Position numbers and translations under genes: made by a program. From positions 434,001 to 498,000 of the forward strand of contig NZ_JACHNU010000001.1 in the NCBI RefSeq assembly GCF_014199525.1: 64,000 bases of DNA. Reading direction: 5' to 3'. This DNA comes from Conexibacter arvalis (GTDB lineage: Bacteria; Actinomycetota; Thermoleophilia; Solirubrobacterales; Solirubrobacteraceae). Each line of letters starts with the position of its first letter. Position 1 is the first letter of the stretch. A model generated the notes under the pieces. That model was not told where the DNA came from. It made no database searches and worked only from the letters and a program-made list of their open reading frames with translations. Shown here in pieces: positions 25,206 through 34,752 of the stretch.

Positions 25206-25334
25206 CGTCAGCGGATCGCCTCGACCGCCCCGGACACCGCCGCCGCGTCCGCGCCGGGCCCGACCCGGCCGCCGCGCGCCGGCCTGCCGCCCGGGCCGCG
25301 CGGACCGCGCGCCGTCTCGGCCGCGCGCTTCCTG

Positions 25335-26600
25335 TTGCAGGCGACCGGCTTCCTGGAGGAGTGCCGCGACCGCTACGGCTCGATCTTCACGCTGGAGATC
25401 TCGCAGGGCCGCACCGTCGTGCTCTCCTCCGACCCGACCGTCGCGCGCGAGGTGCTGACCGGCGACCCCGACCTGCTCTACGCCGGACAGGGCAACGTCG
25501 TCCTGAGACCGCTGCTCGGCGAGCGCTCGGTACTGCTGCTCGACGGGCCCGAGCACCTGCGCCAGCGACGCCTGCTGCTGCCGCCCTTCCACGGCGAGCG
25601 GATGCGCGCCTACGGCGAGCGGATCGACGCGATCGCCGCCGAGCACGTCGCGCGCTGGCCGGTCGGCAGGCCGTTCCCGGTGCGCGACTCGATGCAGGCG
25701 ATCACGCTGGAGGTGATCCTGCGGGTCGTCTTCGGCGTCGAGGAGCCGGCGCGCGTCGCGCAGCTGTCGGCGCCGCTGCGGCGGCTGCTCGACGCGGCGG
25801 TCAGCCCGGCGCAGATGCTGCTGCTCCAGCTGACGAGATCGGAGGGCACGCGGCCGCGCGCGCCATGGGGCCGCATCCGCCGGATGATGGCGCCGGTCGA
25901 CGCGATGATCCACGAGGAGATCGGCGCCCGCCGCGCCGAGCTGGCCGCGGGCGGCAGCGGTCGCGACGACATCCTCTCGCTGCTGCTGGAGGCGCGCGAC
26001 GAGGCGGGCGCGCCGATGACCGACGCCGAGCTGCGCGACGAGCTGATGACGCTGCTGGTCGCCGGGCACGAGACAACGGCGACGGCGCTGTCGTGGACGC
26101 TGGAGCGCGTCACGCGCGAGCCGGAGGTGCTGGCGCGGCTGGAGCGCGAGGCAGCCGGCGGCTGGGCCGACGGCACCGCCTACCTCGACGCCGTCATCAC
26201 CGAGACGCTGCGCCTGCGCCCGGTCGTGCCGGCCGTCGTGCGCAAGCTGCAGGCGCCGATGACGTTCGGCGGCTGGCAGCTGCCAGCCGGCGTCAACATC
26301 GCGCCGAGCATATGGCTGATCCACCACGACCCGGGCCTCTACCCCGATCCCCATTCCTTCCGCCCGGAGCGCTTCCTCGGCAGAAGACCGGGGACCTACG
26401 AGTGGATCCCCTTCGGCGGCGGCATCCGCCGCTGCCTCGGCGCCGCCTTCGCCCTCCACGAGATGCGCGTCGTCCTGCAGGCGATCCTCGCCGCGGCGCG
26501 CCTGGAGCCGACGGCCGCCGCGCCGGAGCGGATCGTCCGCCGCTTCGTCACGTTCACCCCCGCCGCCGGCGGCCGTCTCACCGTCGCCGCGAAGCGCTGA
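25335..26600 (+). CDS. Cytochrome P450
   Basis: Haem monooxygenase; 421 residues from the TTG at 25335. I-helix LVAGHETTATALSW, ExxR in TETLRLRP, PERF in FRPERFLG, and the haem loop FGGGIRRCLGAAF with ligand C367. The frame upstream still codes P450-like sequence, including LPPGPRGPRAVSAARF at 25284-25331, but has no ATG, GTG or TTG between the TAG at 25203 and 25335. A -10-like TAGCGT at 25203-25208 puts a leaderless start near ATC 25215, so the true N-terminus is probably about 40 residues longer with a rare start codon. Substrate unknown. Confidence 0.9.
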   Translation: MQATGFLEECRDRYGSIFTLEISQGRTVVLSSDPTVAREVLTGDPDLLYAGQGNVVLRPLLGERSVLLLDGPEHLRQRRLLLPPFHGERMRAYGERIDAIAAEHVARWPVGRPFPVRDSMQAITLEVILRVVFGVEEPARVAQLSAPLRRLLDAAVSPAQMLLLQLTRSEGTRPRAPWGRIRRMMAPVDAMIHEEIGARRAELAAGGSGRDDILSLLLEARDEAGAPMTDAELRDELMTLLVAGHETTATALSWTLERVTREPEVLARLEREAAGGWADGTAYLDAVITETLRLRPVVPAVVRKLQAPMTFGGWQLPAGVNIAPSIWLIHHDPGLYPDPHSFRPERFLGRRPGTYEWIPFGGGIRRCLGAAFALHEMRVVLQAILAAARLEPTAAAPERIVRRFVTFTPAAGGRLTVAAKR

Positions 26601-26638
26601 GCACGGCCGACGCCGGCCGTCTGACTCACCGCACCAAG

Positions 26639-26692
26639 TCAACCGCGCTCCTCCAGCAGCGTGGCCACGAGCGCGGAGCTGTCGACGATCAC
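26639..26692 (-). pseudogene. VapC toxin remnant, first 17 codons only
   Basis: Overlapping the stop of the small gene at 26689 (GTGA), a frame starts VIVDSSALVATLLEERG and then stops. This is the first strand and helix of a PIN domain with its catalytic Asp; none of the later acidic residues is found in any frame before the P450 end at 26600. It is a truncated toxin gene. Confidence 0.7.
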
Positions 26693-26853
26693 TCGTCGGA
26701 GCCGTAGCCGAGATACCTTCCCCATTCGGAACGGGGAACCGGGTCGCTGGGGCCGTCCGGGGCGAGGACCGGCCACACCTCCTGTCTCAGCCAGCGGTGG
26801 ATGCGGTCGTAACGCTCTTCGGGGCTCTCGGCGTGATCCTGGGACGGATCCAT
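26689..26853 (-). CDS. VapB-like antitoxin fragment, 54 residues
   Basis: Resembles only the C-terminal half of psk/RHH-type VapB antitoxins: a helix ERYDRIHRWLRQEVWPVLAP and the closing ERxILGYG-like tail as EWGRYLGYGSDE. The N-terminal DNA-binding half is missing. It is still readable from ATG 26853, with TACGGT 6 bases upstream on the minus strand, so it could be expressed. With 26639 it is the residue of a VapBC module eroded from both ends. Confidence 0.6.
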   Translation of the reverse strand: MDPSQDHAESPEERYDRIHRWLRQEVWPVLAPDGPSDPVPRSEWGRYLGYGSDE

Positions 26854-27010
26854 CGGATCACCGTAGCTGGGTGTGGGCGTGTGTGGCGCATGCCGCAACA
26901 GAGGTGTGGCAGAGGACCAGTTCGCCCCTGCGCGTGTGTTGTCCGTCTGTCCACTCAACTCTGGACTTCCGCGCAAAGACAGGGGGGCGAGGGGTCCGCA
27001 TACTCGTCCC

Positions 27011-27760
27011 ATGACGACCACTCGACCCCCGCAGATCGTGGCCTTCGGCGGCGGCGGGTTCTCGATGGAGGCCGGGAACCCGCTGCTGGACAACTACGTC
27101 CTGTCGCTCACGGGGAGCGATCGGCCGCGCGTCTGCTTCATCCCCACCGCCTCGGGCGACGCCGACCACTACGTCGTCCGCTTCTACCGCGCCTTCTCGC
27201 AGCGCTGCGAGACCTCCCACGTCTCGCTCTTCCGCCGCGACCGCGGCGACGGCGCCGTCGAGGGCGACCTCGCCGCGCACCTGCTCGCGCAGGACCTGAT
27301 CTACGTCGGCGGCGGCAGCGTCGTCTCGCTGCTCGGCGCCTGGCGCGCCCACGGGCTCGACCGCGTCCTCAGGGCCGCGTGGCGCAACGGGGTCGTGCTG
27401 TGCGGCCTCTCCGCCGGCTCGCTCTGCTGGTTCTCGGAGGCGGTCACCGCCTTCCACGGCGCGCCGCGCGTCGTGCGCGGGCTCGGGCTGCTGCCCTTCT
27501 CCAACTGCGTCCACTACGACGGCGAGCCGGCGCGGCGCGAGGAGTACCGGCGCTTCGTCGGCGACGGCGTGCGGCCCGGCTACGCGGCCGACGACGGCGC
27601 GGCGCTCCACTTCGAGCACCGGCGGCTGCGCCACGTCGTCAGCTCGCGCCCGAGAGCGCAGGCCTACCGGGTCGAGCCGGTCGACGGCGAGATCGTCGAG
27701 ACGGCGCTCGACCCGCGCTATCTCGGAACGGTGACGCCGGACCTGCTGATGACCGCGTGA
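27011..27760 (+). CDS. Peptidase E-like serine hydrolase (S51), copy 1
   Basis: 249 residues. The nucleophile S134 sits in the elbow LCGLSAGSLCWF, after the strand LIYVGGGSV; His and Glu of the S51 triad are likely in the following segment. Family members are alpha-aspartyl dipeptidases or cyanophycinase-like enzymes; which, cannot be told. Start ATG 27011 with CATACT 6 bases upstream. Followed with a GTGA overlap by a paralogue. Confidence 0.85.
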   Translation: MTTTRPPQIVAFGGGGFSMEAGNPLLDNYVLSLTGSDRPRVCFIPTASGDADHYVVRFYRAFSQRCETSHVSLFRRDRGDGAVEGDLAAHLLAQDLIYVGGGSVVSLLGAWRAHGLDRVLRAAWRNGVVLCGLSAGSLCWFSEAVTAFHGAPRVVRGLGLLPFSNCVHYDGEPARREEYRRFVGDGVRPGYAADDGAALHFEHRRLRHVVSSRPRAQAYRVEPVDGEIVETALDPRYLGTVTPDLLMTA

Positions 27761-28548
27761 GCGATCGACGGCGCATCGTCGCGATGGGCGGCGGCGGCTT
27801 CACGATGGAGCCCGACAACCCCGCCCTCGACGACTACATCCTGTCGCTGACCGACGCACGCGAGCCAAGGATCCTCTTCCTGCCGACCGCCTCCGGCGAC
27901 CCGACCGCGCAGATCACCTCCTTCTACGGCCGCTTCGGCCGCACCGCGTCGGCGGCCCACCTGTCGCTGTTCCGCCGCCACGGCTCGTCGCGCACGCTCG
28001 CCGACATCGTGCTGGAGCAGGACGTGATCTACGTCGGCGGCGGCTCGATGCGCAACCTGCTCGCGATCTGGGCGGCGCACGGGCTCGACCTGCTGCTGCG
28101 CGAGGCGTGGGAGCGCGGGATCGTGCTCGCCGGCCTCAGCGCCGGGGCGATGTGCTGGTTCGAGGGCGGCATCACCCGCTCCGGCGGCCCGCCGGAGATC
28201 ATCAGAGGGCTGGGGCTGCTGCCCGGCTCGTTCACCGTCCACGCCGACGGCGAGCCGGAGCGGCTGCCGGTCTGGCTGCACGCCGTCAGACGGGGCGAGC
28301 TGCCCGGCGGCTGGGCGGCCGACGACGGCGTCGGCCTGCTCTTCCACGGCAGGAAGATGGCGAAGGTCGTCAGCTCGCGGCCGGGGACGGCCGCGCTCCG
28401 GGTCGACGCGATCGGCGGCGAGCTGGTCCGTCACCGGATCGAGCCGCGGCTGCTCGGCCGCACGGCCGGCAGACCGCTGGAGACGCCGACATCCGACGCG
28501 ATCCGCGAGCTGCGCGACCTGCGCCGCGGCGGGCTGCGGCGCGACTGA
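27757..28548 (+). CDS. Peptidase E-like serine hydrolase (S51), copy 2
   Basis: 263 residues, GTG start overlapping the first copy by four bases. Same fold and motifs: MGGGGFTMEPDNPALDDYIL, LPTASGD, DVIYVGGGS, and the nucleophile S128 in LAGLSAGAMCWF. It differs from copy 1 through the C-terminal third, which is longer and Arg-rich. Tandem duplication with divergence suggests different dipeptide preferences or a heteromer. Confidence 0.85.
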   Translation: MSDRRRIVAMGGGGFTMEPDNPALDDYILSLTDAREPRILFLPTASGDPTAQITSFYGRFGRTASAAHLSLFRRHGSSRTLADIVLEQDVIYVGGGSMRNLLAIWAAHGLDLLLREAWERGIVLAGLSAGAMCWFEGGITRSGGPPEIIRGLGLLPGSFTVHADGEPERLPVWLHAVRRGELPGGWAADDGVGLLFHGRKMAKVVSSRPGTAALRVDAIGGELVRHRIEPRLLGRTAGRPLETPTSDAIRELRDLRRGGLRRD

Positions 28549-28557
28549 GCGGGCGGG

Positions 28558-28602
28558 CCGTGCGAGCCCGGCGCGCCGCTGCGCATGCGCGGGGCTGCAC
28601 GG
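28558..28602. terminator. Bulged hairpin between convergent genes
   Basis: CCGTGC (28558-28563) pairs with GCACGG (28597-28602), extended inward by AGCCC with GGGCT and a GC stem, between the S51 operon and the kinase gene. Confidence 0.4.
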
Positions 28603-28626
28603 AGGCGGGCGGCGCCGTCGCCGCCG

Positions 28627-30240
28627 CTACCGCATGCGCAGCGGCTGGACCGAGGCGAGCGGGGCGAGCGCCGGGTAGGCGGCGGCGTAGCGCTCGGCGA
28701 GCGGCGCGTAGGCGGCGACCCAGTCGGGGCGCGGCGCGACCGTCCGCTCGGCGCGCACGGTCGCGGCGACCGCGCTCGGGACGTCGGCGAAGATGCCGCC
28801 CGCGACGCCGCCGAGCAGCGCCGCGCCGAAGGCGGCGCCGTCGGGGATCGCGCACAGCTCCAGCGGCAGGTCGAGCACGGCGGCGACGATCTCGCGCCAC
28901 AGCGGAGAGCGCGCGCCGCCGCCGGAGAGCCGGGCGACGTCGTGGCGCCGCGCCGGGTCGACCAGCAGCAGCGACTCGCGCAGCGCGAAGGCGACGCCCT
29001 CCAGCACCGCCCGCACGAGCGCGCCGCGCGTGTGGTGGAGCGAGAGGCCGAGGAAGGCGCCGCGCACGTCGGGGTCGGCGTGGGGCGTCCGCTCGCCGGC
29101 GAGGTACGGTGCGAAGAGGACGCCGTCGGCGCCCGGCGGCACCTCGGCCGCCTCGGCCAGCAGGCGGTCGATCGGCACCTCGCCGAAGGCGCGCTTCAGC
29201 CAGGCGAGCGCGCCGCCGGCCGACAGCACGACGCCCATCGTGTGCCACGTCGCCGGCGCCGCGTGGCAGAAGGCGTGGACGCGGCCGGCGCCGTCGTAGC
29301 GGTAGGCGGCCTCGCCGCCGAAGACGACGCCGGAGGTGCCGAGCACGACCGACAGCGGGTCGCCGGGTCCGATCGCGCCGACGCCGAGCGCGCCGGCGGC
29401 CTGGTCGCCGGCGCCGGCCGCGACCGGCACGCCGCCGGCACGGCCGCGCCGCCCGCCGGCGCCGCGCGCCGCGCCCTCCGCCGCACCGGGCGCGCCACCG
29501 CCGGCCGCGCCCGCCACGCCCGCCGCCGCACCGGGGGCGCCACGGCCGCCCGCGCCCGCCGCGCCCGCCGCCGCACCGCCGCCGCCCGCCGCGTCCGCGT
29601 ACGCCATCCCGCTCACGTCGGGCGACTCCAGCACCCGCGGCAGCCACGCGCGCTCGACCTCGAGCGCGTCGAGCAGCTCGCCGCTCCAGTCGCGCGCCGC
29701 GACGTCGAGCAGCAGCGTGCCCGACAGGTCTGCGACGTCGCTGGCCAGCTCGCCGCACAGCCGCAGCCGGACGTAGTCCTTCGGCAGCGCGATCGCGGCG
29801 ATCCGCGCCCACAGCTCGGGCTCGTGTCGCCGCATCCACAGCAGCTTCGGCGCGGTGAAGCCGGCGAGCGCGCGGTTGCCGGTCAGCGCGACGAGCCGCT
29901 CGCGGCCGATCCGCCGCTCGATCTCGTCGCATTCGGCGCCGGTGCGCGCGTCGTTCCAGAGGATCGCCGGACGCAGGGGACGGCCGGCGCGGTCGAGCGC
30001 GACCAGCCCGTGCATCTGGCCGCTCAAGCCGATGCCGTCGGCGTCGGCCGCGCCGACCTCGGCGAGCACCGCCTCGGCGGCCGCCCACCACAGCTCGGGA
30101 TCCTGCTCGGCCCAGCCCGGTCGCGGCGTCGCGACCGGGTAGGCGCGCTCGGCGCGGGCGAGCACCGTCCCGTCGGGGTCGATCGCCAGGCCCTTGACGG
30201 AGGAGGTGCCGACGTCGAGGCCGACCAGCCGCGCGCTCAC
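28627..30240 (-). CDS. xylB: Xylulokinase-like FGGY carbohydrate kinase with low-complexity insertion
   Basis: 537 residues, GTG start. Phosphorylates xylulose or a similar ketose. LVGLDVGTSSVKGLAID at 5-21 is the phosphate-binding hairpin, GLSGQMHGLV at 71-80 the substrate loop typical of xylulokinases, AGAGDQAAGALG with the catalytic base D279, and GGGARSPLWREI near 430. Residues 218-270 are a Gly/Ala-rich insert absent from normal XylB proteins (about 480-500 residues). It lies 3' of the xylose-type ABC genes in the same direction, 13 bases after the permease, so it belongs to that operon. Confidence 0.88.
   Translation of the reverse strand: MSARLVGLDVGTSSVKGLAIDPDGTVLARAERAYPVATPRPGWAEQDPELWWAAAEAVLAEVGAADADGIGLSGQMHGLVALDRAGRPLRPAILWNDARTGAECDEIERRIGRERLVALTGNRALAGFTAPKLLWMRRHEPELWARIAAIALPKDYVRLRLCGELASDVADLSGTLLLDVAARDWSGELLDALEVERAWLPRVLESPDVSGMAYADAAGGGGAAAGAAGAGGRGAPGAAAGVAGAAGGGAPGAAEGAARGAGGRRGRAGGVPVAAGAGDQAAGALGVGAIGPGDPLSVVLGTSGVVFGGEAAYRYDGAGRVHAFCHAAPATWHTMGVVLSAGGALAWLKRAFGEVPIDRLLAEAAEVPPGADGVLFAPYLAGERTPHADPDVRGAFLGLSLHHTRGALVRAVLEGVAFALRESLLLVDPARRHDVARLSGGGARSPLWREIVAAVLDLPLELCAIPDGAAFGAALLGGVAGGIFADVPSAVAATVRAERTVAPRPDWVAAYAPLAERYAAAYPALAPLASVQPLRMR
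29431..29589 (-). repeat. Gly/Ala/Pro low-complexity expansion inside the kinase gene
   Basis: About 53 codons of near-repeats such as AAGAGGRGAPGAAAGVAG and AAGGGAPGAAEGAARGAGG, GC almost 90%. It separates SGMAYADA from VPVAAGAGDQ, which are normally joined by a short linker. Confidence 0.8.
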
Positions 30241-30253
30241 GCCCGCGATCCTC

Positions 30254-31488
30254 TCATGCGTCGTCGCGCCGTCTGTTGGTCGTCGCGTCGATCACGACCG
30301 CGAGCACGAGCACCGCGCCGGTGACCATGAACTTGACCGACGACTCGAGCGCCAGCAGGTCCATGCCGTTGGAGACCGAGCCGATCACGAGCGCGCCCAG
30401 CAGCGCCGACCAGACCGAGCCGCGGCCGCCGAACAGCGAGGTGCCGCCGATCACGGCGCCGGCGATCGCGTTCAGCAGCACGTCGCCGGAGCCCGACGCC
30501 TGGTTGACCGCCAGCAGGCGCGAGGCGGCGAGGATGCCGCCGGCGGCCGCGAAGGTCGACGCCAGCACGAAGACGAGCAGGCGGATCCGCTTGACCTTGA
30601 TGCCGACCCGCCGCGCCGCCTTCGCGTTGCCGCCGATCGCGAACAGGTGGCGGCCGAACAGCGTCCGGCGGCAGACGAGGTCCATCGCGATCACGAGGCC
30701 GAGGAAGATCAGCACCGACAGCGGCACGCCGCGCGCGGAGCCGAACATCAGCAGCGCGGCGACGCCGACGGCGGCCGGCAGCGCGATCCGCACGACGTCC
30801 CACGCGACGGCGCCGACCGGCAGCCCGGCGGCGGTCCGCGAGCGGCGGCTGCGGACGGTCGCGACGACCGCGACGGCGAGGCCGGCGGCGGCGAGCGCCC
30901 AGCCGACCTCGGCCGGGTAGAAGGTGCTCGTCAGGCCGGTGATCGTCGGGTCGGTGACGTTGATCGAGCCGGTGTCGCCGAGCACCATCAGCTGCGCGCC
31001 CTGCCAGGCGATCAGGCCGCCGAGCGTGACGACGAACGACGGCACGCCGAAGGCGGTGACGATCGCGCCCTGGAGCAGGCCGATCGCCGCGCCGGCGAGC
31101 AGCGCGAGCACGATCGCCAGCACCGGGTCGAGGCCGTGCTTGACGTTCAGCACCGCCATGATGCCGGCGCAGAGGCCGCTGACGGAGCCGATCGAGAGGT
31201 CGATCTCGCCGAGCAGCAGCACGAGCACGACGCCGATCGAGATCGTCCCGACGGCGGCGATCTGCAGCGCGAGGTTGGTGAGGTTGGTGGCCGTCAGGAA
31301 GCGGTCGTGCGCGAGCGCGAAGACCGTCCAGATCACCACCAGGCCGATCACGACCTGGAGCGAGCCGAGCTTCGCCGCGTTCAGCGACGAGAAGGCGAAC
31401 AGCCGCTTCAGCGGCGAGCCCTCCGGCCCGCCGCCGGCGTCGGGCGGCCCGCCGGCCGGCTGCGGGGCGGGGGCGGTCGAGAGCGACA

Positions 31489-31489
<1 letters not shown>
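30254..31489 (-). CDS. xylH: Sugar ABC transporter permease, XylH/RbsC type
   Basis: 411 residues with about ten membrane helices. The family motif EIDLSIGSVSG follows helix 3, and GGTSLFGGRGS precedes the C-terminal helices. Takes up a pentose with the ATPase (31489-32274) and binding protein (32279-33397). ATG 31489 shares one base with the upstream stop (TGATG). Confidence 0.9.
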
Positions 31490-32274
<785 letters not shown>

Positions 32275-32278
32275 GTCC

Positions 32279-33397
32279 CTACAGCAGCCCGGCGTCTCTG
32301 CAGGCGGCTCTGTACGGCGCGGTGCAGATCTGCTCGACGGTCAGGAACCCGTCTCTGACGACGGTGTCGGCGACGTTGTCCCGCTTCACCAGGACCGGCT
32401 CGTAGAGGTAGGTCGGGACCTGCTTCTGGCCGTTGTCGACCTCGCCGTTGATGATCCCGGCCGGCGGCTCTCTGCCCTGCGCGAGCGCGACGGCGATCTC
32501 GGCCGCTCTGGCGCCGAAGACGGGGATCGGCTGGTAGATCGTGTTGAGCTGCTCGCCGGCGAGGATCCGCTGGATCGCGGCGAGCTCGGCGTCCTGGCCG
32601 GTGACGGGCTTGGTCGACGGGTCGATGCCGGCGCCCTTCATCGCGGCGATCGAGCCGCCGCCGGTGCCGTCGTTGGCGGCGTAGATCGCGTCGAAGCCGT
32701 CCTTGCCGACGGCGGTGATCGCCTGCTCGACCTGCGCCTGCGCTCTCTGCGGGTCCCAGTTCGGAGTGTCGTACTCCTTGACGACTCTGAGGTCGCTGGC
32801 GTCGATGACGTTGTGGGCGCCTCTCTTGTAGAGCGGGGCGGCCTGGTCGGTCGGCGAGCCGTTGACCATGATGATGCTGCCGTCGCCCTTGCCGTCCCTC
32901 TCGAGCGTCTCGACGAGGTCTCTCGCCTGCATCTCGCCGACCTCGACGGGGTCGAGCGTGATGCCGTAGTCGACGTCCGCGTTCTGGATGATGCGGCCGT
33001 AGGAGATGACCTTGACGTCCTGCTGGTGGGCCTTCGCGACGATGCCGGCGGCGGCGTCGGTGTCGACGGCGGTGATCACGAGCACCTTCGCGCCGTTGGT
33101 GATCGCGGCCTCGGCCTGGCTCTGCTGCTTGGCGGCGTCGCCCTGGGCGTTGTACGTCATCACCTTGCAGTCGGGGCAGGCTCTTCTCGCCGCCTCGACG
33201 AACGCGGGGCGGTCCTGCTGCTCCCAGCGCGTCAGGACGGTGTCGGGCAGCAGGAAGGCGACCGAGCCGGCGTCGCCGCTGCTGCCGCCGCCGGTCGTCG
33301 ACCCGTCGTCGTCGCTCGATCCGCAGCCGGCCAGCGCCGCGGCGGCCGCGATCGCCAGCAGTGGCACCAGCTTGCGCATATGCGCGATGTTCCTCAT
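32279..33397 (-). CDS. xylF: Sugar ABC binding lipoprotein, xylose type
   Basis: 372 residues; lipidated C25 in AALAGCGSS, then a periplasmic-binding-protein fold: VAFLLPDTVLTRWEQQDRPAF is the first strand and sugar-stacking region seen in D-xylose binding proteins, with KVISYGRIIQNADVDYGIT and YAANDGTGGGSIAAM later. First gene of the leftward operon binding protein - ATPase - permease - kinase. AGA codons (as TCT on the plus strand) are abundant. Start ATG 33397; the next in-frame ATG, 18 bases on, is also possible. Confidence 0.9.
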   Translation of the reverse strand: MRNIAHMRKLVPLLAIAAAAALAGCGSSDDDGSTTGGGSSGDAGSVAFLLPDTVLTRWEQQDRPAFVEAARRACPDCKVMTYNAQGDAAKQQSQAEAAITNGAKVLVITAVDTDAAAGIVAKAHQQDVKVISYGRIIQNADVDYGITLDPVEVGEMQARDLVETLERDGKGDGSIIMVNGSPTDQAAPLYKRGAHNVIDASDLRVVKEYDTPNWDPQRAQAQVEQAITAVGKDGFDAIYAANDGTGGGSIAAMKGAGIDPSTKPVTGQDAELAAIQRILAGEQLNTIYQPIPVFGARAAEIAVALAQGREPPAGIINGEVDNGQKQVPTYLYEPVLVKRDNVADTVVRDGFLTVEQICTAPYRAACRDAGLL

Positions 33398-33471
33398 GTC
33401 AACCGCCTCTCTCCCTGTCGCCGCGGGCTTGCAATGGCGGCGACTTTGTAAGTAACCTTCCCTAACGAACG
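33398..33471. promoter_or_regulatory. Divergent promoter region of the sugar locus
   Basis: 74 bases between the binding-protein and ROK genes. It is markedly AT-richer than its surroundings, with TTTGTAAGTAACC and TTCCCTAACGAAC (33445-33470), and must hold both promoters and the ROK operator; no perfect palindrome is visible. Confidence 0.5.
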
Positions 33472-34752
33472 ATGGAAGAGATACTGCCCGACACCCGACA
33501 TGTCAAGGAGGCGACCGGCTCGCCGGCCCTCATGCGACGGCTCAACGCCGGGCGGATCCTCCGCGAGCTGCGCACCTCCGGCCCGCGCTCGCGCGCCGAG
33601 CTGGCCCGCGTCACGGGCCTCTCGAAGCCGACCGTCAACGGGGTCGTCGAGGAGCTCCACCGCGCCGGCTGGGTCGAGCCGGTCGAAGGCGCCGACGGCC
33701 CGCCCCAGCGCACCGGGCGCCCGGCGCAGCTGTACGCCTTCCGGGCCGACTTCGGGCACGTGCTCGGGATCGACATCGGCGCCGACAAGCTGATGCTGCT
33801 GCTCGCAGACGCGACCGGCGAGGTCGTCGCGCGCGCCCGCCGCAGCCTGCGCGAGCTGGCTCCCCGTGGCCCGCAGGCGATCCTCGACGAGGTCGCCCGC
33901 AGCGCCCCCGCGCTGCTCGCGGGCGCCGGCGTCGCGCCCGAGCGGCTGCTCGCCGTCGTCGCCGGCACGCCCGGCGTCGTCTCCGCCGACGGCGTCGTCA
34001 CGACCGTGCCGCAGCTGCGCGACTGGGAGGGGATCCCGCTGCGCGCGCGGCTGCAGGAGATCTTCGACTGCCCCGTCCAGGTCGACCGCGAGGTCCATCT
34101 GTCGCTGCTCGCCGAGCAGTGGCACGGCCTCGCCGCCGGCCTCGACGACGCGCTCTACGTGCAGGTCGGGATGGGCGTCGGCGCGGCGCTGCTCGTCAAC
34201 GGCCAGGTCGTCCGCGGCGCCGACGGCGGCGCCGGCGAGATCGGCCTGATGCCGCTCGGCGGCGCGCTCGCCGCCGGCGCCTCCGAGCGCGGCGGCTTCG
34301 GCCCGTTCGAGACCGCGACCGGCGGCGTCGGCATCGCGCGCCGCGCACAGGCGGCCGCCCTGACCCCGGACGGCGCGCGGCTGCTCGAGCTGGCCGGCGG
34401 CGACGTCGCGGCGATCGAGGCGAAGACGGTCTTCGACGCCGCCGCCGAGGGCGACGCGACCGCCCGCGCGATCGTCGACGAGGCGGTCGCCGTGCTCGGC
34501 CAGGGGATCGCCTGCCTCGCCTGCGCGCTCAACCCGCGCACGGTGATCGTCAGCGGCGGCCTCTCGCGCGCCGGCGAGGCGCTCGTCGGCCCGCTGCGCG
34601 ACGAGGTCGCGCGCTACGTCCCCTTCACGCCGCGATTCCTGATCTCGACCCTCAGCGACGAGGCGGTCGCGCTCGGCGCCGTCCGCCGCGCCACCGAGAT
34701 CGTGGAGCGCACGCATCTCGCCGAACCCGAGCTCGCAGGGAGCACCAGATAG
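33472..34752 (+). CDS. ROK family transcriptional regulator
   Basis: 426 residues. N-terminal winged helix (ILRELRTSGPRSRAELARVTGLSKPTVNGVVEEL, cited in part) followed by a ROK sugar-kinase fold: GIDIGADKLMLLLAD, VVAGTPGVVSADG, and GAGEIGLMPLGG. The zinc-binding cysteine cluster of many ROK proteins is not present. XylR/NagC-like repressor, probably of both divergent operons, with the sugar or its phosphate as inducer. The PIG-L gene starts directly after its stop codon. Confidence 0.9.
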   Translation: MEEILPDTRHVKEATGSPALMRRLNAGRILRELRTSGPRSRAELARVTGLSKPTVNGVVEELHRAGWVEPVEGADGPPQRTGRPAQLYAFRADFGHVLGIDIGADKLMLLLADATGEVVARARRSLRELAPRGPQAILDEVARSAPALLAGAGVAPERLLAVVAGTPGVVSADGVVTTVPQLRDWEGIPLRARLQEIFDCPVQVDREVHLSLLAEQWHGLAAGLDDALYVQVGMGVGAALLVNGQVVRGADGGAGEIGLMPLGGALAAGASERGGFGPFETATGGVGIARRAQAAALTPDGARLLELAGGDVAAIEAKTVFDAAAEGDATARAIVDEAVAVLGQGIACLACALNPRTVIVSGGLSRAGEALVGPLRDEVARYVPFTPRFLISTLSDEAVALGAVRRATEIVERTHLAEPELAGSTR

